Below are positions 55,787 to 64,000 of a stretch of DNA of 64,000 nucleotides, in pieces. The notes under the pieces are model-generated. The model saw only the letters and a list, made by a program, of their open reading frames with translations. It was not told the origin of the DNA and did no database searches. Location: assembly GCF_002277025.1 (NCBI RefSeq), contig NZ_NIWD01000015.1:179968-243967 (forward strand), written 5' to 3'. The translations under genes were made by a program, and so were the position numbers. Each line of letters opens with the position of its first letter. Positions within the stretch are counted from its first letter, which is position 1. The DNA is from Sphingopyxis sp. GW247-27LB. GTDB lineage: Bacteria > Pseudomonadota > Alphaproteobacteria > Sphingomonadales > Sphingomonadaceae.

Positions 55787-56383
55787 ATGAATGAAAAAGC
55801 ATCCGGGAGCGAACGCGAAAAGCGAACGCTCCAGATCGTTCTCGTCCTGAACGCGGCTATCGCGATCGCCTTCCTCGTGACGGGCGGGCTCGGTGATTCA
55901 AGCGCGCTCATCGCCAATGGGCTCGACAATCTGTCCGACGCCGCGGTCTATGCCTTGAGCCTCGTTGCGCTCAGCCACGGCCTGAAATGGAAAACCCGTG
56001 CTGCCACGGCATCGGGCGTCATGCTGCTGGTCTTCGCGGCCGGCGTCCTGTTCGATGTGGGACGCCGCTATTTCGAAGGCAGCGAACCGATCGGTCCGAC
56101 GATGATGATCATGTCGGCGGTCGCTGCGGTGGCGAACTATGCTTGCCTGAAGCTCTTGCAACGCATTCAGGATCCGGACGTCAACCTCAGAGCCGCGACA
56201 ACCTTCAGCTACAACGACTTCATCTCGAACGGCGGCATCCTGATCGCGGGTGTCCTTGTCTGGTGGCTCGGCACGAATTGGCCAGACCTTCTGGTTGGAT
56301 TTGCGACCGCGCTGATCGCGATCAAGGGCGGGATCGAAATTCTTCGCGATGCTCGCGCCGAGACTAAGAAGTCGCCCGTCTAA
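55787..56383 (+). CDS. C-terminally short CDF cation transporter (second copy)
   Basis: A 198-aa six-helix CDF-type transporter with no C-terminal cytoplasmic domain and none of the N-terminal cysteines of the copy at 5040. TM2 keeps D47xxxD51 (LIANGLDNLSDA), while the TM5 ligand pair reads F140-S-Y-N-D144, so the usual His is Phe. The GTNWPDLLVGFATALIAIKGG segment near TM6 parallels GSGWPDILVGSIIAVLFF of the other copy. GGAGGAG lies six bases before ATG 55787. It sits between two operons of metal and arsenic resistance. Transport of a divalent metal is presumed; the altered TM5 site makes the ion uncertain. Confidence 0.75.
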   Translation: MNEKASGSEREKRTLQIVLVLNAAIAIAFLVTGGLGDSSALIANGLDNLSDAAVYALSLVALSHGLKWKTRAATASGVMLLVFAAGVLFDVGRRYFEGSEPIGPTMMIMSAVAAVANYACLKLLQRIQDPDVNLRAATTFSYNDFISNGGILIAGVLVWWLGTNWPDLLVGFATALIAIKGGIEILRDARAETKKSPV

Positions 56384-56398
56384 TCGGGTTTTCCCGAT
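56383..56398. promoter_or_regulatory. Upstream dyad, possible second ArsR operator
   Basis: ATCGGG, TTTT, CCCGAT is a perfect dyad overlapping the CDF stop codon. It has the same build (ATCGG-plus-one, four bases, mirror) as the dyad at 56421-56436, so it may be a second ArsR site rather than merely a hairpin. Confidence 0.5.
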
Positions 56399-56403
56399 GC
56401 GAT

Positions 56404-56436
56404 TTGACAGAATGAAACACATCGGATAATTCCGAT
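56404..56436 (+). promoter_or_regulatory. ars operon promoter and ArsR operator
   Basis: TTGACA (56404-56409) is a consensus -35 box and GATAAT (56425-56430) a good -10 box, 15 bases apart. The dyad ATCGGA (56421-56426), TAAT, TCCGAT (56431-56436) overlaps the -10 and ends two bases before the arsR start codon, as expected of an ArsR repressor site. Confidence 0.75.
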
Positions 56437-56438
56437 GC

Positions 56439-56768
56439 ATGAACGTTGACACCGCGCTTCCCGCTCTCGCCGCCCTCGCTCATCCGACGCGTCTCGAGGC
56501 CTTCCGTTTGCTCGTCCGGCATGAGCCGGAAGGCCTGTCGACCGGGGAGCTTGTTGACGCATCGGGTCTCACGCAGAGCACCTTCTCGACGCATCTCGCC
56601 GTGCTCGCCAAAGCCGGTCTCGTAAAGTCCGAGAAGCTTGGGCGGCAGCAGATACAGCGAGCCGATATCGACACGCTCCGCGAACTGATGCTCTTCCTTG
56701 CGAAGGACTGTTGCCAAGGCCGCCCCGAGCTATGCGAGCCGCTGCTTGCCGAACTCACCTGCTGCTGA
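56439..56768 (+). CDS. arsR: ArsR-family arsenic-responsive repressor
   Basis: A 109-aa winged-helix repressor (ALAHPTRLEAFRLLV; GLTQSTFSTHLAVLAKAGLV). The classic metal site ELCVCDL in the recognition-helix region is absent. Instead the C-terminus carries Cys91-Cys92, Cys99 and Cys108-Cys109, close to the three-Cys C-terminal site known from Acidithiobacillus ferrooxidans ArsR. It would release the operator at 56421 when arsenite binds. It leads the arsR-arsC-acr3-arsH operon. Confidence 0.88.
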   Translation: MNVDTALPALAALAHPTRLEAFRLLVRHEPEGLSTGELVDASGLTQSTFSTHLAVLAKAGLVKSEKLGRQQIQRADIDTLRELMLFLAKDCCQGRPELCEPLLAELTCC

Positions 56769-56781
56769 AGGAACCAGCCGC

Positions 56782-57210
56782 GTGACCGACATCGTCATCT
56801 ACCACAATCCCGACTGCGGCACCTCGCGCAACACGCTCGCGCTGATCCGGAATGCCGGGATCGAACCGCACGTCGTCGAATATTTGAAGACCCCGCCGTC
56901 GCGAGCCTTGCTCGAACAGCTGATCGAACGCGCGGGCATCGCGCCACGCGACCTGCTTCGCGAAAAAGGCACGCCTTATGCGGACCGCGGCCTCGGCGAC
57001 CCCGGCCTCGGCGATAGCGAACTCGTCGATGCGATGATGGCGCATCCCATCCTCATCAACCGCCCGCTTGTCGTATCACCGCTGGGGGTCAGGCTCTGCC
57101 GCCCGTCCGAGGCTGTGCTCGATATTCTTCCCGCGCCGCAGCTCGGCGCCTTCGCCAAGGAGGATGGCGAACAGGTCGTCGACGCCGACGGCCATCGCGT
57201 CCAGGCCTGA
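56782..57210 (+). CDS. arsC: Arsenate reductase, glutaredoxin-linked ArsC
   Basis: A 142-aa ArsC of the glutathione/glutaredoxin class. The active Cys12 is in [12 protein letters not shown], and the later conserved segments [16 protein letters not shown] hold the anion-binding arginines. It reduces arsenate to arsenite for export. It begins with GTG at 56782, 13 bases after arsR; the longer opening to 56698 overlaps arsR and reads Arg-rich. Confidence 0.9.
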   Translation: MTDIVIYHNPDCGTSRNTLALIRNAGIEPHVVEYLKTPPSRALLEQLIERAGIAPRDLLREKGTPYADRGLGDPGLGDSELVDAMMAHPILINRPLVVSPLGVRLCRPSEAVLDILPAPQLGAFAKEDGEQVVDADGHRVQA

Positions 57211-57220
57211 GGAGAGCATC

Positions 57221-58288
57221 ATGTCCTCTGCCGCGAAGCAGGAACGCCTGTCGTTCCTCGACCGCTATCTGACCCTCTGGATCTTTCTCGCGATGGCCTT
57301 CGGCGTCGCACTCGGATCGCTTTTCAAGGGACTTCCCGCCGCTATCGACGCGATTTCGATCGGGACGACGAATATCCCGATCGCGATTGGCCTGATCCTG
57401 ATGATGTACCCTCCGCTCGCGCGCGTGCGCTACAACGAGCTCCCGCGCGTGTTCGAGGACAAGCGCGTCCTTGCGATTTCGCTCATCCAGAACTGGATCA
57501 TCGGACCGGCGCTGATGTTCGCGCTCGCGGTCCTCTTTCTATCGGACAAGCCCGAATATATGACGGGCCTGATCCTGATCGGCCTCGCGCGCTGCATCGC
57601 GATGGTGATCATCTGGAACCAGCTCGCGAAAGGCGACAATCAATATGTCGCCGCGCTCGTCGCCTTCAACTCGATCTTCCAGATCCTCTTCTTCAGCGTT
57701 TACGCCTGGTTCTTCCTCGCCGTGCTGCCGCCGCTCTTCGGCCTCGAGGGCAGCGTGATCGACGTGAGTTTCTGGACGATTGCCGAGGCGGTTCTCATCT
57801 ATCTCGGCATCCCGTTCCTAGCCGGATACCTCACGCGGCGATTTCTCGCGCGCGCCAAGGGAGACGAGTGGTACGAGGCACGCTTCCTACCGAAGATCGG
57901 TCCAATCACGCTCGTCGCGCTGCTCTTCACCATCGTCGCGATGTTCAGCCTCAAGGGCGGCGAGATCGTCACCATTCCCGGCGACGTCGTCCGGATTGCC
58001 ATCCCGCTCACCATCTATTTCGTGGTGCAGTTCCTCATCAGCTTCTGGATGGGCAAGCTTATCGAAGCCGATTATCCGCGCACGACCGCGGTCGCCTTCA
58101 CCGCCGCGGGCAATAATTTCGAACTTGCGATCGCTGTCGCCATCGCCGCCTTTGGTCTCGCCTCGCCGGTGGCCTTTGCCGCCGTGATCGGCCCGCTCGT
58201 CGAGGTTCCCGTCCTCATTCTGCTCGTCGGCGTTGCATTCCGCCTCGGCCGCCGCTGGTTTCCCGCAACCGTTCCTTCAAAAGTCTGA
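57221..58288 (+). CDS. acr3: ACR3-type arsenite efflux transporter
   Basis: A 355-aa membrane protein of ten helices in the BASS/ACR3 family. The arsenite-binding Cys lies in [23 protein letters not shown], and [20 protein letters not shown] near the C-terminus carries the essential Glu. It exports arsenite with the proton gradient. The ATG at 57221 lies 10 bases after the arsC stop and follows GAGGAG. Confidence 0.92.
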   Translation: MSSAAKQERLSFLDRYLTLWIFLAMAFGVALGSLFKGLPAAIDAISIGTTNIPIAIGLILMMYPPLARVRYNELPRVFEDKRVLAISLIQNWIIGPALMFALAVLFLSDKPEYMTGLILIGLARCIAMVIIWNQLAKGDNQYVAALVAFNSIFQILFFSVYAWFFLAVLPPLFGLEGSVIDVSFWTIAEAVLIYLGIPFLAGYLTRRFLARAKGDEWYEARFLPKIGPITLVALLFTIVAMFSLKGGEIVTIPGDVVRIAIPLTIYFVVQFLISFWMGKLIEADYPRTTAVAFTAAGNNFELAIAVAIAAFGLASPVAFAAVIGPLVEVPVLILLVGVAFRLGRRWFPATVPSKV

Positions 58289-58293
58289 GTAAC

Positions 58294-59049
58294 ATGACAG
58301 TACAAACCTACGGTCGCCTGCGCACGCTTGGCGATCCCGATCATCTTCCCGCGCTCAGCCCCGAATATCTTCACGCGCGGCCCGCGCTCGGCCTCGGGCC
58401 GCTCGATCCTGCCCCGCGCATCCTCCTCCTTTACGGAAGCTTGCGAGAAAGGTCCTACTCGCGGCTCGTCGTGGAAGAGACGGCGCGCCTGCTCCGGCTC
58501 TTCGGCTGCGAGACGCGCATCTTCGACCCGTCCGATCTCCCGCTTCCCGATCAGGTCGCCGACGACGATCATCCCGCGGTCGAGGAACTCAGACAGCATT
58601 CGATCTGGTCCGAAGGCCAGGTCTGGTGCAGCCCCGAGCGCCATGGCCAGATCACCGGCATCATGAAGGCGCAGGTCGATCATCTTCCCCTCGCCTATAA
58701 GGGTCTTCGTCCCACGCAGGGCCGGACCCTCGCGGTGATGCAGGTGTCGGCAGGATCGCAATCGTTCAACAGCGTCAACACGCTGCGCATCCTCGGCCGC
58801 TGGATGCGGATGATCACCATTCCCAACCAGTCGAGCGTCGCCAAAGCCTATCAGGAATTCGACGAATCGGGGCGCATGATCCGGTCGAGCTATTATGATC
58901 GCATCGTCGATGTCGCCGAGGAACTGGTGCGATTCACCGTGCTCACGCGCGTCCATGCCGACCAGCTCGTCGATCGCTATTCGGAACGGAAGGATCGGAA
59001 AGAGCCGGTCATCACGCCCGCCGAGCTCGCCAAACTACCCGGAGCCTAG
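58294..59049 (+). CDS. arsH: ArsH-type NADPH-dependent flavin oxidoreductase
   Basis: A 251-aa flavoprotein (flavodoxin-like). FMN-binding [15 protein letters not shown] and the following [12 protein letters not shown] are typical of ArsH, which oxidises toxic trivalent methylated or organic arsenicals and reduces dyes and quinones. It starts five bases after acr3 and ends the operon. It shows the operon handles organoarsenicals as well as arsenite. Confidence 0.9.
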   Translation: MTVQTYGRLRTLGDPDHLPALSPEYLHARPALGLGPLDPAPRILLLYGSLRERSYSRLVVEETARLLRLFGCETRIFDPSDLPLPDQVADDDHPAVEELRQHSIWSEGQVWCSPERHGQITGIMKAQVDHLPLAYKGLRPTQGRTLAVMQVSAGSQSFNSVNTLRILGRWMRMITIPNQSSVAKAYQEFDESGRMIRSSYYDRIVDVAEELVRFTVLTRVHADQLVDRYSERKDRKEPVITPAELAKLPGA

Positions 59050-59106
59050 CCGCCTCGTTGCAAACCTTCCGCTATCCGGCGTCGCGCAATTTTTATTTCC
59101 GAACGC

Positions 59107-59136
59107 TTGGAAAAGACCGAGGCCAACCTGTATAGA
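59107..59136 (+). promoter_or_regulatory. Promoter of hutC-like gene, possibly leaderless
   Basis: TTGGAA (59107-59112) and TATAGA (59131-59136) are 18 bases apart. Transcription starting about seven bases past the -10 would begin at or next to the ATG at 59143, so the message may be leaderless. The TGTATAGAC around the -10 partly resembles the TGTATA half-sites of HutC operators, which would suggest self-repression. Confidence 0.45.
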
Positions 59137-59142
59137 CGGGTT

Positions 59143-59943
59143 ATGGATTTTCCCTCTCGCACCTCGGGCAACGGGTCCCGGCCTTCAAACCAGTCCACAC
59201 CGGCGCGGCGCCCCAGCCCCGATGAGAAGGAGAACCAGCCTCCCCGCCGCTATGCCGCAATCAAGCAGAGCATTTGCGATGCCGTGCGCGACGGTCAACT
59301 GAAACCGGGCGATCGCGTGCCATCCGAGGCCGAACTCGTCGAGCAATTCGATGTCTCGCGAATGACCGCGAACCGGGCGCTTCGCGAGCTTCAGGCCGCG
59401 GGTGTCCTCGTCCGCCGGGCTGGCAGCGGTTCTTTCGTCGCGGAACCGAAGCCGATCGGCCAGATGATCGAAATACGGAATATCGCCGAGGAAATCCGCG
59501 ATCGCGGCCATGTCTATCGCGCCCGCGTTGTCCAGAATGACGAGATACGGGCAAACGCTGAAACCGCGGCCCTTCTTCAGGTTCCGGTCGGCACGAAGTT
59601 GTTCCACTCGATCATCGTGCATCACGAAGCCGAGTTCCCGATTCAGCTCGAGGAGCGTTTCGTGCTGGCGTCGGCCGCGCCCGACTATGGCAAGATCGAC
59701 TTCACGCAAATGACGCCGAACGAATATCTGACGCGCACGGCACCGTTGGAGCGGGTCGAGCATCGCGTTCGCGCCGAAGTGCCCGACGCGCAGACTCACA
59801 GCATGTTGGGCCTGTCGGATGGCGAACCGGTACTGCGGATGACCCGTCGGACCTGGAGCCACTCGCGGCTCGTCAGCCACGCATGGCTGACGCATCCGGG
59901 CTCGCGCTTCGAACTGTCGGCCGCCTTCTCGATCGACGACTGA
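59143..59943 (+). CDS. hutC: GntR/HutC-family repressor with UTRA domain
   Basis: A 266-aa regulator. A disordered N-terminus (1-45) is followed by the GntR winged helix (YAAIKQSICDAVRDG, PSEAELVEQFDVSRMTANRALREL) and a UTRA ligand domain ending LVSHAWLTHPGSRFELSAAF, which matches the histidine-utilisation repressor HutC closely. HutC binds urocanate and represses hut genes. No hut genes are in the window. The gene converges on the PepSY/TonB-receptor operon. ATG 59143 is chosen over TTG 59107, because that TTG lies inside the likely -35 box. Confidence 0.8.
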   Translation: MDFPSRTSGNGSRPSNQSTPARRPSPDEKENQPPRRYAAIKQSICDAVRDGQLKPGDRVPSEAELVEQFDVSRMTANRALRELQAAGVLVRRAGSGSFVAEPKPIGQMIEIRNIAEEIRDRGHVYRARVVQNDEIRANAETAALLQVPVGTKLFHSIIVHHEAEFPIQLEERFVLASAAPDYGKIDFTQMTPNEYLTRTAPLERVEHRVRAEVPDAQTHSMLGLSDGEPVLRMTRRTWSHSRLVSHAWLTHPGSRFELSAAFSIDD

Positions 59944-59954
59944 CCGCGGGCGCG

Positions 59955-60689
59955 TCAGGCTGTGCGGCGGATCACGACGGGCTTGCGGCGGCGCCGCAGC
60001 CAGCGAAAATCGGCGCGACTGAAGCTCTTGAACAAAAGGTAGAAGCCGGTCCCGGACAACCAGAGCACCCCGAACGCGACGAAAATGATCAACGGGTGAT
60101 TGAAGCTCTTCCGGTTCACATAGTCCATATTGTGAAGCATCCAGAAGAAGTCCCACGTTCGCCACGTGTCGCCGCGCATGACAAGAAAACGCGCGGTGTC
60201 GAGCGAGACATAGGCGCTGCTGTTCTCGGCATCGGCGAAATCGACGCGCCACATGGCACCCTCATGATCGCGCGATTCGAGGTTCGGCTTGGCGATCACG
60301 CTCACCTCCCGGATCGGCGCCTCGTTCATCATCGACGCGACTTCGCGCGCCATGGCTTCATCGACGCGAATAGTCTCGCCGCTCGTCGCATCGACGAGGC
60401 GGACGCCCTTCGCGGAGCGCACCTCGTAGACCGGCCGGGTTCCGAGATCGCGGAGTATTACGCCGGTGACGGGCTCGCCCCGCGGCAAGGCCGCAACGTC
60501 GAAATATTCCCCCGGAGGCAGCGGATGCCCGTGCGACATGCCGCCGCCGTGGCCGCCGACCTTGTCCTTGTCGAGAAGGGCCATCACCGAGCCGCTGAGC
60601 GCCCAGAGCAGGAACTGGAGCCCGAGGATCAGGCCGACCCATTTGTGGATGCGCCGGAAGAAAAGCGGCGTCAGGCGGATCTTCTTCAT
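59955..60689 (-). CDS. PepSY-domain membrane protein (second of pair)
   Basis: A 244-aa inner-membrane protein starting MKKIRLTPLFFRRIHKWVGLILGLQFLLW, the N-terminus of the PepSY_TM family. A periplasmic PepSY part follows, and a final membrane helix (LIIFVAFGVLWLSGTGFYLLF) lies before a basic tail. Such proteins beside TonB receptors are thought to reduce or release iron from siderophores. Its start overlaps the stop of the preceding PepSY gene by four bases. Confidence 0.8.
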   Translation of the reverse strand: MKKIRLTPLFFRRIHKWVGLILGLQFLLWALSGSVMALLDKDKVGGHGGGMSHGHPLPPGEYFDVAALPRGEPVTGVILRDLGTRPVYEVRSAKGVRLVDATSGETIRVDEAMAREVASMMNEAPIREVSVIAKPNLESRDHEGAMWRVDFADAENSSAYVSLDTARFLVMRGDTWRTWDFFWMLHNMDYVNRKSFNHPLIIFVAFGVLWLSGTGFYLLFKSFSRADFRWLRRRRKPVVIRRTA

Positions 60690-61390
60690 GCCTGCTTCCT
60701 CTTGCGGCGTTTGAAGGACCAGATCAGCAACCACGCACCGGTCAGCGCCATCGCAAAGGCGCTCCAGGTCGCGACGCGGAGCAACGGGTTGTTGACGTCC
60801 GTGCGCTCATCATAGTCCATGATGTGGAGCATCCACGCGAAGTCGAACACGCGCCACAATGCGTGGCGGCGCGAGATAAGCTCACCGGTCGTCGGCGACA
60901 GATAGAGCGTCGGGCGGTTCCAGCCTTCGAACTCGACCTGCCAATAGGGTGGCTTGCGCGCCTGCATTTCCTGAGGTGCCTCGGTCAAAAGTCGCACTGA
61001 GACGATCTTGCCGTCACCGGTGTAGAGGCGCCGTGCCTGTTCTCGGACCTGGGACTCGGTCAGGGCAGGCAGCGGCGCACCCGAACGCGCGTCGAACAAG
61101 CGCGCGCCTTCAGGAGTCTCGGCGCGCCAGACCGGTTGGCCAGAAAAGCGCTGGAGACGGATTTCGGACACCCCCGGCGTGGCCGCGACGACCTTCGACG
61201 GCGCTGCGAGGCCGTCGAGGTCGAAGGGCTGGGCCACCGGGGAGCGCACCAGATGATCGCCGTGGATGGTGTCAATGTGAACGACCACCATGTAGAAGCC
61301 GGTCAACGTCCAGAGCAAAGCCTGGACGCCCACGACCAGCGCCAGCCATTTATGCGTTCGCCGAACGAGCAGCGGCCAACGTATCGCCAT
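60686..61390 (-). CDS. PepSY-domain membrane protein (first of pair)
   Basis: A 234-aa protein of the same build as its downstream neighbour: RRTHKWLALVVGVQALLWTLTGFYMVV at the start, a periplasmic PepSY region (about 100-170), and a last helix (ATWSAFAMALTGAWLLIWSF) followed by basic residues. It starts 11 bases after the TonB receptor stop. Receptor, PepSY, PepSY is a likely metal or siderophore uptake operon. Confidence 0.8.
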   Translation of the reverse strand: MAIRWPLLVRRTHKWLALVVGVQALLWTLTGFYMVVVHIDTIHGDHLVRSPVAQPFDLDGLAAPSKVVAATPGVSEIRLQRFSGQPVWRAETPEGARLFDARSGAPLPALTESQVREQARRLYTGDGKIVSVRLLTEAPQEMQARKPPYWQVEFEGWNRPTLYLSPTTGELISRRHALWRVFDFAWMLHIMDYDERTDVNNPLLRVATWSAFAMALTGAWLLIWSFKRRKRKQA

Positions 61391-61401
61391 CTCCCAATTC
61401 C

Positions 61402-64000
61402 TCAGAAGGCGGTGCGGAAGCCGACATAGAAGCGCCGGCCGAGCAGGTCGTAGGTCATCGTGTCGGTGTTCGCATCGGTGAAGCTCTGGATGTACGGCGC
61501 CTTGCGATCGAAGAGGTTGTCGACCCCGAATTGGAAGCGGGTCTTCTCGTCGATCTCAAAGGCGAGCTGGAGATTATGATAGAAGACGTTCGGCGTGCGA
61601 TAACCGATTTCGCCGGGCGACGCATTGAAGTCGGTCGCCTTGCCGATCCACTGGGTCGACCAGGTCGCGCTGATGCCGTCCTTCTCGGCGGTCAGTACGC
61701 CATAGCCGCGCCACTTCGAATAGCCGCCGTTGCCGCCGCCGATGAAGCCGTCGAAATCGATCGGCGCGCCGCCCGGGAAGGGCAGGACGACATATTTATT
61801 GAGATAGGTGAGATTGACGTCGAGCGAGATGTTCACACTGCCGATGCCACCCGCGTAAACGAGACCGAGATCGAGCCCGTTCATTTCCTCGCGGCCGGTG
61901 TTGATCGGCTGCGCGGAGAGGAATGTCACTTCGCCGGTCAGCGGGCTGCGCGTGAAATCATCGCAGAAGGGATGCGACAGGTTCGTACTCGCGTAGCAGA
62001 TCGACAGCTTCGTGGACCCCGGAATCGCGCGGATCGCGTCCTTGATCTTGATATCGAACCAGTCGGCGGTGAGCGACAGGCCGGGGACCAGCCCCTTCGG
62101 CGAGATCACGGTGCCGACCGTCCAGGTGGTCGAGCTTTCGGGCTGGAGATTCTCGTTCCCGCCCACCGTGGTGAGGATCGTGGTGCCGAGCTGGACATAG
62201 TTGGCGGGCACGCCCGATGCCTGGCAGTTCGCGATCAGCGTCGCATTGCCGCTGGTCGCGTAGCGCGAGCAAGGATCGGTCGTCGTCAGATTGCCCTCCG
62301 ACACACCCCCGAACAGTTCGGGGACGTTCGGAATGCGGAAACCGGTGCCGTAGGTCCCGCGCAGGCGGAAGCTGTCATTGATGACCCAGTCAACGCTACC
62401 CTTGTAGTTCCAGTCGCTGCCGAACAGGTCGTAGTTCGAGTAGCGAACCGCACCATCGAGCGTAAGCGACTGGAAGAAGGGCTTGTCGGCGAGGATCGGC
62501 ACCGACAGTTCGAGATAGGCTTCCTTGGCGATGCTCGTTCCCGAAATCGGGCTTTGCTGGTTGGTGTTGGCGATGCCGAGCACGGTCAGCGGATCGGGAT
62601 CGCGCCAGCCCTTCTCCTTGCGATAGACGACGCCCGCCGCGAAGGAGACGGGCCCTGCGGGCAGCTTGAACAGGTCGCCGTTGATGTCTGCCGTGACCGT
62701 CGCCAGTTCGTTACCGCCACGATCGCGCGAGGTGAACAGGATATAGTCGAGAACTTCGGGCGTCAGGTCGCCGAACCCCAGATAGTCGGCGCAGGGAATC
62801 GAAGCCCCCGCCGCGAGGCTGCACTTGGTCGTATCGAGCGTGTTGCCGACGCGCTCGAGGTTGGCGATGTTGGTCGAACCATCGACCGCGGTGTTACGCC
62901 CGAACGCGCCCGCGACTTCCCATCCCCAATTGTTCGACAGCTTGCCGCGGAGGCCGAAGGTGCCCTGCCAGGTATCGGTTTCCTGGAAGAACTGACGCGG
63001 GCCGGGCTCGGCGAGGCGGCGCTGGATGAGGACGATATTCTGTCCGGTCGGGTTGGTCGGATTGCTCGCCGCGATCGACAGGTTGCGCAGCGTTCCCGGC
63101 GTCGCGATCTGGTTCGATTTGCGGAAGGTGTAGAGGAACTCGCCAAACGTCTCGATATTGTCGGTCAGGTCATAATCGGCGAAGAAGGCCGTGCTGACAC
63201 GCTCGACCGGGCTGACCGCGTTCAGGAACGGGTTCGAGTTGAAGTTGTGCTTCGCAGCGCTGTACGGCTCGAAGAAATTGCCGTTGCCGCCCGGCACCTG
63301 GTTGAAGTTGATCTGCTGACCGTTGGGCAGCACCGCACGCCCACCGATGGTCGAAGCGCTGTTGACGCAGCTCAGCGATCCCGGCGTCGTTTCCGCGAGC
63401 GAACAGGGCGCTCGCGAGGCCATGTTGACGGCCTTCGTCTTCTGGTAGGTGACGGCTGCCATGAAGCCGCCACGGTCGTTGCGGATACCCCAGAGGAGAT
63501 CGGCGGTGAAATCCGACCCATCGCCCTTTTCGGTGATCCCCTGCCGGACGCTGAGGCCGAGGCCTTCATAGTCGGTGCGCGTTACAAGGTTGACGACACC
63601 CGCCATCGCATCGGCGCCATAGATCGCCGAGGCGCCGTCCTTCAGCACATCGGTGCGCGCGAGTGCGGCGACCGGGATCATGTTGAGGTCGGGCGACGAG
63701 TTCGCCCCGGTGCCACCCGCGACGAGACGGCGGCCGTTGAGCAGCACAAGGGTGCGCTTGATACCGAGGCCGCGCAGGTTCACCTGCGCCGTCCCATAGC
63801 CATTGTTCGCCCAATAGGCCGAGGTCTGGTTGCCCGCGAAACCGGCGTTGGCCGGCAGGCGCTGCAGCACCGTCTCGATATTGACGACACCGGTATTTTC
63901 TATCTGTTCGGCGGATACCACCGTCGCAGGCCCCACGCCCGCGAGGTCCTGGCGACGAATGCGCGAGCCGGTCACGACGATGTCCGATCCGTTCGGAGCA
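61402..64000 (-). CDS. TonB-dependent receptor, 5' end outside window
   Basis: At least 866 aa of an outer-membrane receptor. The plug begins with DIVVTGSRIRRQDLAG at the window edge, NLRGLGIKRTLVLLNGRR and ASAIYGADAMAGVVN follow, and the barrel ends GRRFYVGFRTAF with a terminal Phe. It is open through base 64000, so the signal peptide and start are outside; the internal GTG at 63975 is not the start. It heads the operon with two PepSY genes, suggesting uptake of an iron or metal chelate. Substrate unknown. Confidence 0.88.
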   Translation of the reverse strand, partial: APNGSDIVVTGSRIRRQDLAGVGPATVVSAEQIENTGVVNIETVLQRLPANAGFAGNQTSAYWANNGYGTAQVNLRGLGIKRTLVLLNGRRLVAGGTGANSSPDLNMIPVAALARTDVLKDGASAIYGADAMAGVVNLVTRTDYEGLGLSVRQGITEKGDGSDFTADLLWGIRNDRGGFMAAVTYQKTKAVNMASRAPCSLAETTPGSLSCVNSASTIGGRAVLPNGQQINFNQVPGGNGNFFEPYSAAKHNFNSNPFLNAVSPVERVSTAFFADYDLTDNIETFGEFLYTFRKSNQIATPGTLRNLSIAASNPTNPTGQNIVLIQRRLAEPGPRQFFQETDTWQGTFGLRGKLSNNWGWEVAGAFGRNTAVDGSTNIANLERVGNTLDTTKCSLAAGASIPCADYLGFGDLTPEVLDYILFTSRDRGGNELATVTADINGDLFKLPAGPVSFAAGVVYRKEKGWRDPDPLTVLGIANTNQQSPISGTSIAKEAYLELSVPILADKPFFQSLTLDGAVRYSNYDLFGSDWNYKGSVDWVINDSFRLRGTYGTGFRIPNVPELFGGVSEGNLTTTDPCSRYATSGNATLIANCQASGVPANYVQLGTTILTTVGGNENLQPESSTTWTVGTVISPKGLVPGLSLTADWFDIKIKDAIRAIPGSTKLSICYASTNLSHPFCDDFTRSPLTGEVTFLSAQPINTGREEMNGLDLGLVYAGGIGSVNISLDVNLTYLNKYVVLPFPGGAPIDFDGFIGGGNGGYSKWRGYGVLTAEKDGISATWSTQWIGKATDFNASPGEIGYRTPNVFYHNLQLAFEIDEKTRFQFGVDNLFDRKAPYIQSFTDANTDTMTYDLLGRRFYVGFRTAF

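Overview
The window is about 64 kb of GC-rich DNA from an alphaproteobacterium, most probably a sphingomonad (Sphingopyxis, Sphingobium or Novosphingobium type). The grounds are two long TonB-dependent receptors of sphingomonad style, an Atxe2-type lasso-peptide isopeptidase with its receptor, a LuxI/LuxR pair joined to a PhyH-family gene, and conjugative-element backbone genes (DUF736, DUF2493, Toprim, strawberry-notch helicase, large ParB) common on alphaproteobacterial plasmids and integrative elements. The genus cannot be settled from the sequence alone. No rRNA, tRNA, integrase, relaxase, transposase or CRISPR array was seen.

Layout. 0-4.3 kb: a defence and mobile-element patch with a PD-(D/E)XK/winged-helix/AbiEi-like protein, a PIN (DUF4935) protein, an EexN-like entry-exclusion lipoprotein, a fused nucleotidyltransferase-HEPN protein and DUF736. 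4.5-8.0 kb: a CadR/PbrR-like MerR regulator divergent from a Cys-rich CDF transporter with a textbook MerR promoter between them, then a lipid kinase and TerC. 8.3-17.4 kb: a complete lasso-peptide locus in two converging arms. The plus arm is ECF sigma factor, FecR, TonB receptor and isopeptidase. The minus arm is precursor A, B1-B2 fusion and cyclase C. The precursor is a 44-codon gene at 17270-17404. 17.5-20.5 kb: GntR regulator, PhyH-family dioxygenase, LuxI and LuxR, all co-directional with the lasso A-B-C genes. 20.7-31.4 kb: mobile-element backbone (DUF2493, Toprim, a 1451-aa strawberry-notch helicase with a methyltransferase domain, three uncharacterised small genes, ParB). 31.6-33.5 kb: AraC regulator, methyltransferase, a small membrane protein.

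33.5-59 kb is a metal and stress resistance block: a Tyr/Arg/His-rich secreted protein, DsbA/DsbB, two SRPBCC proteins, an HAE1-type RND pump without an adaptor, a P1B-4 metal ATPase with a His-rich segment, two complete czcICBA-type operons arranged head to head around 48.7-49.1 kb, a second CDF transporter, and an arsR-arsC-acr3-arsH operon. 59-64 kb: a HutC-type GntR repressor, two PepSY membrane proteins and a TonB-dependent receptor that runs off the right edge.

How the parts fit together. DUF736 and the EexN-like gene lie left of the lasso and quorum-sensing genes, and the rest of the backbone lies right of them, so the 4.5-20.5 kb segment looks like cargo within a conjugative element. 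The likely lasso logic is that A is matured by B and C; the product or a competitor's product is imported by the dedicated TonB receptor and sensed through FecR and the sigma factor; and it is opened by the isopeptidase. The adjoining LuxR-LuxI-PhyH-GntR genes suggest density-dependent control. That link is inferred from gene order and dyad symmetries; no binding data are available here.
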